64,000 nucleotides of DNA from JAWPMT01 sp965215825. Lineage in GTDB: Bacteria > Bacteroidota > Bacteroidia > Cytophagales > Cyclobacteriaceae. Below the pieces are notes generated by a model. That model was given only the letters and a program-made list of their open reading frames with translations. It did not search any database and was not told the origin of the DNA. Made by a program: the position numbers and the translations under genes. Below, in pieces: positions 7,499 through 16,787 of this stretch (position 1 is its first letter; each line of letters starts with the position of its first letter). Where the stretch lies: NCBI GenBank assembly GCA_965215825.1, contig CBDCEM010000003.1, forward strand, positions 2,914,001 through 2,978,000, given 5' to 3'.

Positions 7499-8752
7499 AT
7501 GAAAAAATCTCTTTACCTATTATTTGCCTCACTCATGCTATTGAATTGGAGTTTGGTTGGGCAATCCATCAAACTAAAATCGGATCGCATATTTGATGGA
7601 GAACAGATGTTAACAGATCAGTGTGTGACCGTCGAAGATGGACTCATTACTGCAACTGGTCCTTGTAGGAACACAACGGGCGTAGAAGTCATTGACCTGG
7701 GCGATGTGACTCTAATGCCAGGAATAATAGAAGGACATTCACATGTACTCCTTCACCCGTACAACGAAACCTCATGGAACGACCAGGTGCTGAAAGAGTC
7801 TTATGGCGAGCGTGCGGCCAGAGCCGTTAACCATGTCCGGTGGTCATTAGAAGCCGGAGTTACCACCATGAGAGACCTTGGTTCTGAAGGAGCAGGCTAC
7901 CTCGATGTAGGAATTAAAGCATCCATTGATAAAGGTGTAATCCCAGGGCCTGATCTGATTGTCGCGGGTCCGGCAATTGTTGCTACCGGAAGCTACGGTC
8001 CAAAAGGTTTTCATGATGGTGTAACCGTTCCCCTGGGTGCTGAAGAGGCAGATGCTCCTACATTGATCCCTACAGTAAGAAGACAAATCGGAAATGGGGC
8101 AGACTTTATCAAAGTTTATGCAGACTACAGATGGGGCCCTAATGGAGATGCCCAGCCCACCTTTAGTCAGCAGGAGATCGCCACGATCGTAGCGACTGCA
8201 GCCAGCAGTGGTCGAGTCACGGTAGCTCATGCCGCGACATCAGAAGGCATTCAAAGGGCTGTCAATGCAGGAGTTAGTACCATCGAGCATGGTGACGGTG
8301 CTACCAGAGATGATCTCCAACTCATGAAATCAAAGGGCGTGGCGCTCTTCCCTACCCTGGCGGCAGTCGAATCGATCAGTAGTTACCGTGGTTGGAATAA
8401 GGGCAAAGACAAAGAACCCTTGAGGATCACAACAAAGAAGAAAGTCTTCGAGGAAGCCATGTCCGTCGGTGTGATCATTGGGTTTGGTGGAGATGTTGGG
8501 GTCTATAACCACGGCAACAACGTATTGGAATTGGAACTTATGGTGGAATACGGCATGTCAAATCTCCAGGCATTGAAAGCAGCCACTTCAACCAATGCTC
8601 AGATCATGAACCTGTCTAACAAAGGTTCACTAAAAGAAGGATTTCTGGCCGATATCATTGCTGTTTCCGGAGATCCTTCTAAAAACATTTCGGACCTAAG
8701 AAAAGTGGTTTTCGTTATGAAAGATGGCGCTGTATTTCTACGTAAAGAATAA
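7499..8752 (+). CDS. Secreted metal-dependent amidohydrolase (prolidase/imidazolonepropionase-like)
   Basis: A signal peptide of about 22 residues precedes a 395-residue amidohydrolase. The metal site is complete: H80-S-H82, carboxylated lysine K205 in FIKVYAD, H244 in VAHAAT, H264 in IEHGDG and D332 in GGDVGV. This pattern fits the binuclear Xaa-Pro dipeptidase-like subgroup, which hydrolyses dipeptides or cyclic amides, and the C-terminal beta sandwich (LADIIAVSGDP) is typical. The exact substrate cannot be told. The upstream 265 bp gap holds only the MarR control region and a 15-codon ATG frame that I do not call. Confidence 0.9.
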   Translation: MKKSLYLLFASLMLLNWSLVGQSIKLKSDRIFDGEQMLTDQCVTVEDGLITATGPCRNTTGVEVIDLGDVTLMPGIIEGHSHVLLHPYNETSWNDQVLKESYGERAARAVNHVRWSLEAGVTTMRDLGSEGAGYLDVGIKASIDKGVIPGPDLIVAGPAIVATGSYGPKGFHDGVTVPLGAEEADAPTLIPTVRRQIGNGADFIKVYADYRWGPNGDAQPTFSQQEIATIVATAASSGRVTVAHAATSEGIQRAVNAGVSTIEHGDGATRDDLQLMKSKGVALFPTLAAVESISSYRGWNKGKDKEPLRITTKKKVFEEAMSVGVIIGFGGDVGVYNHGNNVLELELMVEYGMSNLQALKAATSTNAQIMNLSNKGSLKEGFLADIIAVSGDPSKNISDLRKVVFVMKDGAVFLRKE

Positions 8753-8785
8753 ATTAAAATAATGGATTAAACCTTTGATCGAAAG

Positions 8786-9358
8786 GTGAGTCTAAGAGCC
8801 GTACCTCCTGAAAAAAGCTTGGAAGAGCAGTTTATAATCGAGAAATTAAAAAACCCTGAAACAAGGCAATATGGTTTTAACCTATTGACTCGTGAATTTC
8901 AGGAACGGATCTATTGGCACATTCGAAAGATGGTGATCGATCATGATGATGCTAATGACCTCACACAGGAGGCATTCATCAAAGTGTGGAAAAACCTGGA
9001 CAAATTTCGGGAAGAGTCGAAGCTCTTTACCTGGATTTATCGAATCGCAACCAATGAATGTTTAAACTTCCTTAATAAGAAAAAAAGGAAGTTCTTTATC
9101 CCTATTCATGATGTAGCTGAAGAGCTAGCTTCAAAAATTGATGATGGAAACCTGATCAGCGGAGATGAAATCCAGGTAAAATTGCAAAAAGCGATTCTAA
9201 CCTTGCCTGAAAAGCAGCGAGTGGTCTTTAATTTGAAGTATTTTGATGAGATGAAATTTGACGAAATTGCTGAAATAACGGGTACTAGTGTAGGTGCGCT
9301 AAAAGCCAGCTATCATTTGGCCGTAAAAAAAATTGAAAAATATATTCAAGCAGATTAA
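8786..9358 (+). CDS. ECF RNA polymerase sigma factor
   Basis: The 190-residue protein has sigma region 2 (about residues 45-110, with DDANDLTQEAFIKVWKNL and TWIYRIATNECLNFL) and region 4 (about 128-186, with LPEKQRVVFNLKYF and the helix-turn-helix FDEIAEITGTSVGALKASYH). Regions 1.1 and 3 are absent, as expected for extracytoplasmic function factors. The start is GTG at 8786. No in-frame ATG precedes it, because the nearby ATG runs into a stop. It is followed closely by a small membrane protein and a Spy-like periplasmic protein, which together look like a signal-sensing unit. Confidence 0.93.
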   Translation: MSLRAVPPEKSLEEQFIIEKLKNPETRQYGFNLLTREFQERIYWHIRKMVIDHDDANDLTQEAFIKVWKNLDKFREESKLFTWIYRIATNECLNFLNKKKRKFFIPIHDVAEELASKIDDGNLISGDEIQVKLQKAILTLPEKQRVVFNLKYFDEMKFDEIAEITGTSVGALKASYHLAVKKIEKYIQAD

Positions 9359-9390
9359 ACCTTTCAACAAGAATACCATCTAAGCAATAA

Positions 9391-9834
9391 ATGCCAAAAG
9401 TGAATCTGGACGATATCAAACATAAATCTCATCCTTATAAAGTCCCGAAAGAGTACTTTGAGGAACTGAATGCCAGTATTCTTGAGCAAACCAATACCAC
9501 AACTCCAGAACGAGTTGTTCGGTGGTTTCGTCAACCTGCCTGGCAGGGAATATTGGCCTCCTTTAGTGTAATTATGGTATTGACCTTAGTCTTTATCACA
9601 AGGAACACTGGTGAGGAACAAGATTTACTGGCAGGAGTATCAGACGAAGAGATCATGATCTATTTGGCGGATAATGAATTGACGGAATACGAGATCATCG
9701 AAAACTTCACTTTCACAGACGAAGACTTCTTAATGGAAGAAGATGAGCTGCTGGATGGCATTGAGATTGAAGATGAAACCTTGCAGGATCTCTACCTGGA
9801 ATATGACGTAGAGGACCTGTCGATACAAATATGA
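9391..9834 (+). CDS. Putative membrane anti-sigma factor
   Basis: A 147-residue protein directly after the sigma gene. The N-terminal 45 residues are cytoplasmic and include the HPYKVPKEYFEEL pattern common in Bacteroidota proteins paired with ECF factors. One membrane helix spans about residues 53-71, and the outer part is very acidic (many Glu and Asp, no Cys). There is no zinc-binding HxxxCxxC motif, so this is not a ZAS-type anti-sigma factor. The role is inferred from position, topology and size. Confidence 0.75.
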   Translation: MPKVNLDDIKHKSHPYKVPKEYFEELNASILEQTNTTTPERVVRWFRQPAWQGILASFSVIMVLTLVFITRNTGEEQDLLAGVSDEEIMIYLADNELTEYEIIENFTFTDEDFLMEEDELLDGIEIEDETLQDLYLEYDVEDLSIQI

Positions 9835-9853
9835 AAACGAATAAGCCAAGCTT

Positions 9854-10354
9854 ATGAAAAGGTATTTTATTTATATAGTCCTAATTGGCATATTATCCTT
9901 ACAGCTCGACGCTCAGGATCAGGGGTCTACTCAAAGTGTTAATGATAAAATCGAGGCCAGAAAAATCGCATTGATAACGCAACGATTGGAATTGACTCCA
10001 GAACAGGCAGCCAAATTCTGGCCTATCTATCGGGAGCTTTCTCTCAAACAAAAGGACATTAGGCAGGATTTCCGACTACAGCGTCAAAATTTTGATCCAA
10101 AAAACGCCTCTGAGGAGGAAATGAAAAAAATGATTGACCTGGGGTTAAAGGTCAAGGAAAGACAGCTAAACCTGGAAAGGGAGTATGCAGAAAGAATGCG
10201 CCAGGTCATAACCAATCGGCAGATGGTCAATTTACGAAGAGCTGAAGAGGAATTCCGTCAAAGATTAATGGAACGAATTCAAAGACAAAGACAAAATGCA
10301 CAACAGCAACGACAAAGGAGCAACAATGCCCGGAACAAACGAAGGAATAATTAA
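9854..10354 (+). CDS. Spy/CpxP-like periplasmic protein
   Basis: A signal peptide (about 21 residues, ending LQLDAQ) is followed by a wholly helical, highly charged protein. The segment ITQRLELTPEQAAKFWPIYR resembles the LTxxQ motif of Spy/CpxP and CnrX-type sensors, which bind unfolded proteins or metals in the periplasm. The last 35 residues are rich in Gln, Arg and Asn. It lies 20 bp after the putative anti-sigma gene and may be the sensory or effector component of that system. Function is inferred from motif and context. Confidence 0.75.
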   Translation: MKRYFIYIVLIGILSLQLDAQDQGSTQSVNDKIEARKIALITQRLELTPEQAAKFWPIYRELSLKQKDIRQDFRLQRQNFDPKNASEEEMKKMIDLGLKVKERQLNLEREYAERMRQVITNRQMVNLRRAEEEFRQRLMERIQRQRQNAQQQRQRSNNARNKRRNN

Positions 10355-10370
10355 CTTCTTTGTTTATTGA

Positions 10371-11408
10371 ATGAGATACCTCCTGATCGCCATACTACTA
10401 CTCCCAGGAAAACACTTACTGGCACAAGATTCATTACAACTGAGTTATCAGGAACAATGGGAGCAACTTGAAACCGAACTGGACTCCTTTTCAATTTTTC
10501 TAGCCATTGACAGCCTCATTTCTACCAACCTAAACCCACCCAGCGAATTCAACTTCCGCTTGAGTTATAACAGTAATATCGCTAGTGCCGGACGGAATTA
10601 CGGCGTTGATCAACACGGACTATCCCCCGGTATATCCTATTATCACAAATCCGGTCTTTTTGCTGATGTTGGAGGTTTTTGGAACAGTGATTCAAAACCT
10701 AACTATAGTCTCACCACCCTTACTATCGGGTTCTTAAAGACAATATCTGACAAATGGAGCTTTGGGGCTGATTATGAACGGTGGTTTGTCAATCAAGCTA
10801 CTGCTACTTTTGAAAATAACCTGGGGCTTAATACGAATTACGAAATAGGTCCGATTAACCTGGGTGTTGATTATTCATATCTCTTCGGACAAGAAAACGG
10901 GAGTCGTGTTATTGGTAACATCTCCTCCACATTCAAGATTGGTAGAAATTTCCTGGGATTCAATCGTGTAAGCCTCTCTCCTACCGCCAGCGCTATTTTA
11001 GGGCACGATGTAGTTACCACATTTACTACTTCAGATAACAGGAATGCAATTTATCTTCTTCAGCTGGTTGCTTTGGAACCCGAAGAGCGAGATAATGTGC
11101 TTCGGGCGCTGGTGACAAATGGTACGCTTTCTACTCAACAAGCGTTCCGATTAAGAAACCGAATCAATAATCTCACTCCTCAACAAGAACAACGTTTACT
11201 GGAAACTGTATTCATCGCAAGTGAAAACAAGGAGTTTGGCCTATTAAACTATGGTTTTACATTGCCGCTTACCTTTTCCAGCAAACGATCTTTTTTAATG
11301 CTCTCTTACACATACAGTGTCCCAATAGCCCTAAAAGGAGAGACAGCCAGCTTTGATCCGATTGGCTTTTTTTCTGTCTCATTTAATTACCGACTCGTTA
11401 CCTTATAA
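10371..11408 (+). CDS. Putative outer-membrane protein of the sigma-factor operon
   Basis: A signal peptide (about 19 residues, ending HLLAQ) precedes a 326-residue protein with many alternating aromatic and polar strands (for example FRLSYNSNIASAG, ISYYHKSGLFADVGGF, LGVDYSYLFG) and a terminal strand FFSVSFNYRLVTL, which look like beta-barrel strands. A charged helical insertion (about residues 220-283) with LRNRINNLTPQQEQRL recalls the LTxxQ-like region of the gene before it. The 16 bp gap points to the same operon. I do not recognise a family. Confidence 0.7.
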   Translation: MRYLLIAILLLPGKHLLAQDSLQLSYQEQWEQLETELDSFSIFLAIDSLISTNLNPPSEFNFRLSYNSNIASAGRNYGVDQHGLSPGISYYHKSGLFADVGGFWNSDSKPNYSLTTLTIGFLKTISDKWSFGADYERWFVNQATATFENNLGLNTNYEIGPINLGVDYSYLFGQENGSRVIGNISSTFKIGRNFLGFNRVSLSPTASAILGHDVVTTFTTSDNRNAIYLLQLVALEPEERDNVLRALVTNGTLSTQQAFRLRNRINNLTPQQEQRLLETVFIASENKEFGLLNYGFTLPLTFSSKRSFLMLSYTYSVPIALKGETASFDPIGFFSVSFNYRLVTL

Positions 11409-11423
11409 TTGGAACGAAAGCCG

Positions 11424-11431
11424 TAGTTTTG
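11424..11431 (+). promoter_or_regulatory. Candidate -7 element (TAGTTTTG) for pyrG
   Basis: A perfect TAnnTTTG match lies 21 bp before the pyrG ATG. A TTG at 11409-11411 is too close (12 bp) to serve as a standard -33 element. Confidence 0.35.
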
Positions 11432-11452
11432 CATCCCGTAACTTAACTTTTA

Positions 11453-13078
11453 ATGGCCAAGGCAAAATACATTTTCGTTACGGGTGGTGTGACTTCTTCT
11501 TTAGGAAAAGGAATCATCGCAGCCTCACTCGGCAAACTCCTACAAGCACGTGGATTTTCGGTAACGATTCAAAAATTCGATCCCTACATTAATGTTGATC
11601 CGGGAACGTTAAACCCCTATGAACATGGCGAATGCTATGTGACTGATGATGGTGCGGAAACAGATCTGGACCTTGGGCACTATGAAAGGTTCCTCAACAT
11701 CCCCACTTCTCAAGCTAACAATGTGACCACAGGTCGTATTTATTACGATGTGATCAGCAGAGAACGAGCTGGAGAATTTCTGGGTAAAACCGTCCAGGTT
11801 GTTCCTCACATCACCGATGAGATCAAAAAGAACTTCTATAAACTGGGTGAGACCGGGGAATTTGACATTGTCATTACTGAAATCGGTGGTTGCGTTGGCG
11901 ATATAGAGTCACTGCCCTTCATTGAGGCAGTTCGTCAAGCCAGACCGGAATTAGGACCCAGCAACTTCATTTCAATCCATCTGACCCTTGTACCTTACCT
12001 GAAAGCGGCCGGTGAGTTAAAGACCAAGCCCACACAGCACTCAGTTAAAGAACTATTGGAAGCTGGTATACAACCTGACATACTCGTTTGCCGTTCTGAA
12101 CATCACCTGAATGCTGATATAAGAAAAAAACTGGCACTTTTTTGCAACGTTCCTACCAATTGCGTGATTGAAGCCCGTGATGCTGTGACGATTTATGATG
12201 TACCTCTATTGATGCGTAAAGAGCGTCTTGATGAGCGTGTTCTTTCAAGGTTGAAACTTAGCCACAAAAAGGAACCGAAGATCGATCAGTGGAAAGAGTA
12301 TCTTGGCAAATTGAAAAACCCAACAGATACCGTGGATATCGGACTGATTGGTAAGTATGTTGAATTAAAAGATGCATATAAATCCATCGCTGAGTCTTTC
12401 ATTCACGCTGGTGCCGAGAACGAATGTCAGGTCAATGTTCACTGGATTCATGCGGAAGATATCAACCGTGAAAACGTCGATAAAACACTGGATGATCTGG
12501 ATGGGATTCTGGTCGCCCCCGGATTTGGTGAAAGAGGCATAGAAGGCAAAATAGAAGCAGCCCGGTATGCCCGGGAAAATGGAGTTCCATTTTTTGGGAT
12601 TTGTTTGGGGATGCAGTGCGCGGTAATCGAATTTGCCAGAAACGTGCTGAAACTCAAAAATGCAAGCTCAACTGAAATGAATGCTAAAACGAAACATCCG
12701 GTCATTGATTTGATGGAGGACCAGAAAGAAGTGAAAGACATGGGTGGAACCATGCGTTTGGGAGCCTACCCTTGTCAACTGGTCAAAGGAACCAAGGCCT
12801 ATCAAACTTATGGTCAAACTAAAATTGAGGAGAGGCATCGTCATCGTTATGAATTCAATAGTGCTTATTTACAGCAATTTGAGGATAAGGGCATGATTGC
12901 TTCAGGTATCAACCCAGATTCCAAACTTGTTGAAGTCATGGAATTGAAAGATCACCCCTGGTTTGTGGGATCTCAATTTCATCCTGAACTCAAATCCACT
13001 GTAATCAATCCACACCCCTTGTTTGTTAGATTCATCAAGGCAGCTTTGGCTCAGCGTAAAGAGCTTATTAACGTATAA
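11453..13078 (+). CDS. pyrG: CTP synthase
   Basis: The 541-residue protein is full length. The N-terminal synthetase domain begins with FVTGGVTSSLGKG and has the KFDPYINVDPGTL segment. The C-terminal class I glutamine amidotransferase carries the nucleophile Cys in FFGICLGMQ, with the catalytic His-Pro-Glu in GSQFHPELKS near the end. It makes CTP from UTP using ATP and glutamine. It is followed 27 bp later by yidC, and the pair is probably one transcript ending at the terminator near 14982. Confidence 0.97.
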   Translation: MAKAKYIFVTGGVTSSLGKGIIAASLGKLLQARGFSVTIQKFDPYINVDPGTLNPYEHGECYVTDDGAETDLDLGHYERFLNIPTSQANNVTTGRIYYDVISRERAGEFLGKTVQVVPHITDEIKKNFYKLGETGEFDIVITEIGGCVGDIESLPFIEAVRQARPELGPSNFISIHLTLVPYLKAAGELKTKPTQHSVKELLEAGIQPDILVCRSEHHLNADIRKKLALFCNVPTNCVIEARDAVTIYDVPLLMRKERLDERVLSRLKLSHKKEPKIDQWKEYLGKLKNPTDTVDIGLIGKYVELKDAYKSIAESFIHAGAENECQVNVHWIHAEDINRENVDKTLDDLDGILVAPGFGERGIEGKIEAARYARENGVPFFGICLGMQCAVIEFARNVLKLKNASSTEMNAKTKHPVIDLMEDQKEVKDMGGTMRLGAYPCQLVKGTKAYQTYGQTKIEERHRHRYEFNSAYLQQFEDKGMIASGINPDSKLVEVMELKDHPWFVGSQFHPELKSTVINPHPLFVRFIKAALAQRKELINV

Positions 13079-13105
13079 AAAAGAAGATTAAGATATATCT
13101 AAGCA

Positions 13106-14926
13106 ATGGATAAAAACCAAATTACGGGTTTAATTCTGATGTTGGTCCTGGTGACCGTTTATTTTCAGTTTTTTGCTCCGGACCCTCCGGAAATAACACC
13201 TCAACCTGATGAATTCGCACAGGTAGATTCAACTGCAACCAGTTCACCATTTGCCGCACCAGAAGAAGTGGAAGTGATCGACGATTCCACACGTCAGGCG
13301 CACAGTATCCTCAAGTTCGGCTCTTTTTCTTCAAGTGCTGCTGGTAGTGAGAGTACCATGGAAATATATACTTCAAAAATGAAAGTATTGTTTTCCTCCA
13401 AAGGTGGATTCCCGAAGCAAGTTTCTTTGAATGATTATACTTCGTATGATGGAAGCCCGCTTACCTTGATGGTAGCAAACAAATCACTGATTGATATCAG
13501 TTTCGATCATCTCGGGAAAAATATCAGTCTTAGAGACCTGTACTTTGAGAGTGATACTCGAAAATCAGGAGATAGCACAAAAGTGATATTCACATTGAAT
13601 ACAGGTGATGGAAGAAGCTTGAAACAGATCTATACGCTGTATGAAGATAAATACGAAATGGGTTATGAAATCATCTCCAATGGATTTGAAAAACTCATAG
13701 ATGCAAAAGACCTGTCACTCACATGGAGTCATCCGGCAAACAGAATTGAGCCTCACCTGAAAGACCCACGTCAAAGGTCCACCATCCGATACTTTATTCC
13801 TGAATCTGGGGTAGATTATCTAAGCAATACTTCTGTTGATTTTGAGGAAGAGAAAATCGAGCAAAAGGTTACCTGGGTCGCATTCAAACAAAAGTATTTC
13901 ACGTCTGCCATTCTTGCTACGAACAATTTCTCTAGGGCTTATGTGACTATGGACACCAATGAAGCGGACACGACGGTGGTTAAGCACATGACCCTTTCTG
14001 CGGACATTCCTTTTACAGACCTGGCCGGTGGAAATGCACAATTCAAACTTTATTTTGGTCCCAATATTTACGAAGACCTTGATGTCTTTGCAGAAGGTTT
14101 TAACGAAAATCTGAACCTCGGATGGGTGGTCTTGGCGGTGGTTAACAAATATTTGATCCTACCGATCTGGAATTTTCTAGAGAGTTTCATCCCCGGATAT
14201 GGGCTGCTTATCATCATTCTTGTAGTGATCATTCGTCTTCTTTTATCTCCTCTTACCTACAAATCGCATATCTCCATGGCGAAAATGAGGGTACTTAAGC
14301 CTGAGTTGGATGAGCTCAAAGAGAAAAACGGAGATGACATGCAGGCTAATCAAAAAGATCAGATGGCCTTGTATCAAAAGGTTGGCATCAATCCGTTGAG
14401 TGGTTGTATCCCTATGCTGTTGCAGTTTCCGATACTTGTTGCCCTGTTTTATTACATCCCTAATGCAATTGAACTTCGGCAAGTAAGTCTGTTGTGGGCC
14501 CATGACCTTTCCACATTTGACTCAATTGTGGATTTCAACTTTGAAATTCCGTTTTATGGGGATCACATCAGCCTGTTCACCATTCTCATGTGTGTATCTA
14601 TGCTGTTTTTCACCTTCTTCAATAGTCAGACCACTACAGTTCAGGGACCCATGAAATCCCTGCAATACATCATGCCTGTCATGCTGCTATTTTTCTTCAA
14701 CTCTTATGCCGCGGGACTTACCTATTATTACTTCATCAGTAACCTCGTATCACTGGGTCAGATTTTCTTGTTCAAAAGGTTCATTAATGAAGACAAGATC
14801 AAGCAAACATTAGAGGAGAACAAGAAGAAAAATGCCAATAAGAAGAAATCAAAATTCCAATCGAGACTGGAAGAAGCGATGAAGGCAAATGAAGAAGCTC
14901 AGAAAAAACAAAAGAAAAAGAAATAA
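13106..14926 (+). CDS. yidC: Membrane protein insertase YidC
   Basis: The 606-residue protein has an N-terminal membrane anchor (residues 6-23), a large periplasmic domain (about 60-345), and the conserved YidC core with five membrane segments from about 350 to 560, including NPLSGCIPMLLQFPI and the YFISNLVSLGQ stretch. The C-terminal 40 residues are strongly Lys-rich, typical for ribosome contact in this phylum. It inserts and folds inner-membrane proteins with or without SecYEG. It lies directly after pyrG and is closed by a strong terminator. Confidence 0.97.
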   Translation: MDKNQITGLILMLVLVTVYFQFFAPDPPEITPQPDEFAQVDSTATSSPFAAPEEVEVIDDSTRQAHSILKFGSFSSSAAGSESTMEIYTSKMKVLFSSKGGFPKQVSLNDYTSYDGSPLTLMVANKSLIDISFDHLGKNISLRDLYFESDTRKSGDSTKVIFTLNTGDGRSLKQIYTLYEDKYEMGYEIISNGFEKLIDAKDLSLTWSHPANRIEPHLKDPRQRSTIRYFIPESGVDYLSNTSVDFEEEKIEQKVTWVAFKQKYFTSAILATNNFSRAYVTMDTNEADTTVVKHMTLSADIPFTDLAGGNAQFKLYFGPNIYEDLDVFAEGFNENLNLGWVVLAVVNKYLILPIWNFLESFIPGYGLLIIILVVIIRLLLSPLTYKSHISMAKMRVLKPELDELKEKNGDDMQANQKDQMALYQKVGINPLSGCIPMLLQFPILVALFYYIPNAIELRQVSLLWAHDLSTFDSIVDFNFEIPFYGDHISLFTILMCVSMLFFTFFNSQTTTVQGPMKSLQYIMPVMLLFFFNSYAAGLTYYYFISNLVSLGQIFLFKRFINEDKIKQTLEENKKKNANKKKSKFQSRLEEAMKANEEAQKKQKKKK

Positions 14927-14950
14927 TATCCACACACCCTATTCAAAAAA

Positions 14951-14984
14951 AAAGCCCTTCACCGAACATGAAGGGCTTTTTTAT
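14951..14984 (+). terminator. Rho-independent terminator after yidC
   Basis: AAGCCCTTC at 14952-14960 pairs with GAAGGGCTT (14970-14978) around a 9 nt loop and is followed by a run of six T. It also has an A-run on its left side, so it could work weakly in the other direction, but no gene points that way. Confidence 0.9.
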
Positions 14985-15034
14985 CAGTAATCCACATTTA
15001 ACCCACATCAAATCATTCTAGCGCATAGTTTGAA

Positions 15035-15042
15035 TATATTTG
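15035..15042 (+). promoter_or_regulatory. Candidate -7 element (TATATTTG) for the parAB operon
   Basis: A perfect TAnnTTTG match lies 75 bp upstream of the parA ATG, in the gap between the yidC terminator and parA. The -33 position is not a clear TTG. Confidence 0.35.
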
Positions 15043-15117
15043 TGTCCTTTTTCAGGGTATTTGTTCAGCAAATATCCCTTCGCTAACTAAAACGATCACC
15101 AGAAAATCATCTTAAGA

Positions 15118-15894
15118 ATGGGTAAAGTCATTGCAATAGCTAATCAAAAAGGAGGTGTTGGTAAAACCACAACGGCAATCAACCTGGCAGCGAGTTTGGC
15201 AGCCCTTGAGTTGAAAACATTGATTGTGGATGCCGATCCTCAGGCTAATGCGACTTCAGGAGTCGGAAGAGACCCCAAAGAAGTGGAAATCAGCATTTAT
15301 CAATGCATGGTAGAAGGCGCAGACCCGATGAAGGCTGTGATTAAAACAGATGTTAAGTATTTGGACCTTCTACCCGCAGACATCAATCTGGTAGGTGCTG
15401 AAGTAGAGATGGTGAACATCGAGAAGCGCGAAGAAAAGATGAAAAATGTAATGGAAGATCTAAAGACCCGTTACGATTACATCATCATCGACTGCTCTCC
15501 CTCCCTGGGACTTATCACAATTAATGCACTTACCGCAGCAAATTCAGTAGTCGTTCCTGTGCAGTGTGAATATTTTGCACTGGAAGGTCTTGGTAAACTA
15601 CTCAATACGATAAAAATTATTCAAAGCCGCCTGAACACAGACCTGGAAATTGAGGGAATTCTACTTACCATGTATGATACCCGATTAAATCTATCCAATC
15701 AGGTGGTAGAGGAAGTGAAAATGCACTTCAAATCCATGGTGTTCGAGACACTAATTCCAAGAAATATCAAATTAAGTGAGTCCCCAAGTTTCGGAACTCC
15801 TGCAATAACGCATGACGCAGAATCAAAAGGTGCGTTGAGCTATTTAAACCTTGCAAGGGAGATCCTGAAACGCAACGACGTTAAAGCGGCTTAA
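15118..15894 (+). CDS. parA: Chromosome partitioning ATPase ParA (Soj)
   Basis: The 258-residue protein has the deviant Walker A motif KGGVGKTT at residues 11-18, followed by the DADPQANAT motif (about 39-47) and IIIDCSPSLG (about 120-129). There is no N-terminal helix-turn-helix, so it is the short chromosomal Soj type. It forms ATP-dependent dimers on DNA that move ParB-parS complexes. parB starts 5 bp after its stop codon. A pair of this kind normally lies on the origin-proximal part of the chromosome. Confidence 0.96.
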   Translation: MGKVIAIANQKGGVGKTTTAINLAASLAALELKTLIVDADPQANATSGVGRDPKEVEISIYQCMVEGADPMKAVIKTDVKYLDLLPADINLVGAEVEMVNIEKREEKMKNVMEDLKTRYDYIIIDCSPSLGLITINALTAANSVVVPVQCEYFALEGLGKLLNTIKIIQSRLNTDLEIEGILLTMYDTRLNLSNQVVEEVKMHFKSMVFETLIPRNIKLSESPSFGTPAITHDAESKGALSYLNLAREILKRNDVKAA

Positions 15895-15899
15895 ATTAC

Positions 15900-16787
15900 A
15901 TGGCGAAAGGAAAAAATAAATCAGGTCTGGGTAAAGGACTTGGAGCACTCCTATCTGATACAGATTCGGTTGAAGAAAAAAAAGTCATCCCGGAAAAGAA
16001 AGCCTCCGATATCGGTGAAATATTAGTAACAAGCGTCGAAGTTAACCCTTTCCAGCCAAGAACAGATTTCGATGAGGACGCACTAGAAGAACTAGCTGAG
16101 TCCATCAAAACCCAGGGCATTATTCAACCCATCACAGTTAGAAAGCTCTCGGATGATGCCTACCAGCTAATCTCAGGAGAGCGACGCCTGCAAGCCTCCA
16201 AAAGAGCCGGATTGGAGAAAGTACCTGCTTACATCCGCACTGCCGATGATCAGCAGATGCTGGAAATGGCATTGATCGAAAACATCCAAAGAGAAAATCT
16301 CAATGCGATTGAAATCGCGCTTAGTTATCAAAGACTACTAAGCGAGATTGGTTTGAAACAGGAACAATTGGGTGATCGAGTAGGAAAAAAGAGAACTACT
16401 GTCAACAACTACCTAAGGCTGCTAAAACTCCCTCCTGCGGTTCAGGCCTCTTTACGTGACAAAGAAATCTCTATGGGACATGCAAAAGCTTTGTTATCCA
16501 TAGAAAATATAGATCTGCAACTGAACGTTTTTAACAAGATTATTAACGAAGCTCTTTCTGTTCGAAAAGCGGAAGAACTGGCTCGAACAATCTTAAATGG
16601 AACAACAGCAAAGCCAAAACCAGCAACTTCTGAGAATGGAGAAATCCTCAGATTACAAGATCAATTATCTTCGCACTTTGGTACGAAAATTAAAATCAAA
16701 TCTGACGAAGGAAATCGTGGAGAAATTAAAATCCCCTTTATCTCTACCGAGGATCTCAACCGTATCCTTGACATTCTGGAAGTATAG
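15900..16787 (+). CDS. parB: Chromosome partitioning protein ParB (Spo0J)
   Basis: The N-terminus has the LGKGLGAL motif shared by ParB proteins that stimulates ParA. The CTPase/ParB core includes NPFQPR, the GERRLQASKRAG box (about residues 97-109) and ENIQRENLNAIE. The helix-turn-helix (KKRTTVNNYLRLLKLP, about 163-178) binds parS. The 295-residue length is normal. A parS-like palindrome is seen at 17347-17356. The gene overlaps the likely start of the following DUF5683 gene, which supports translational coupling. Confidence 0.96.
   Translation: MAKGKNKSGLGKGLGALLSDTDSVEEKKVIPEKKASDIGEILVTSVEVNPFQPRTDFDEDALEELAESIKTQGIIQPITVRKLSDDAYQLISGERRLQASKRAGLEKVPAYIRTADDQQMLEMALIENIQRENLNAIEIALSYQRLLSEIGLKQEQLGDRVGKKRTTVNNYLRLLKLPPAVQASLRDKEISMGHAKALLSIENIDLQLNVFNKIINEALSVRKAEELARTILNGTTAKPKPATSENGEILRLQDQLSSHFGTKIKIKSDEGNRGEIKIPFISTEDLNRILDILEV

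Noticed and set aside
14988..15010. DnaA-like TAATCCACA and a second weak copy before parA
   Set aside because: One and two mismatches, below the level expected by chance in this window.
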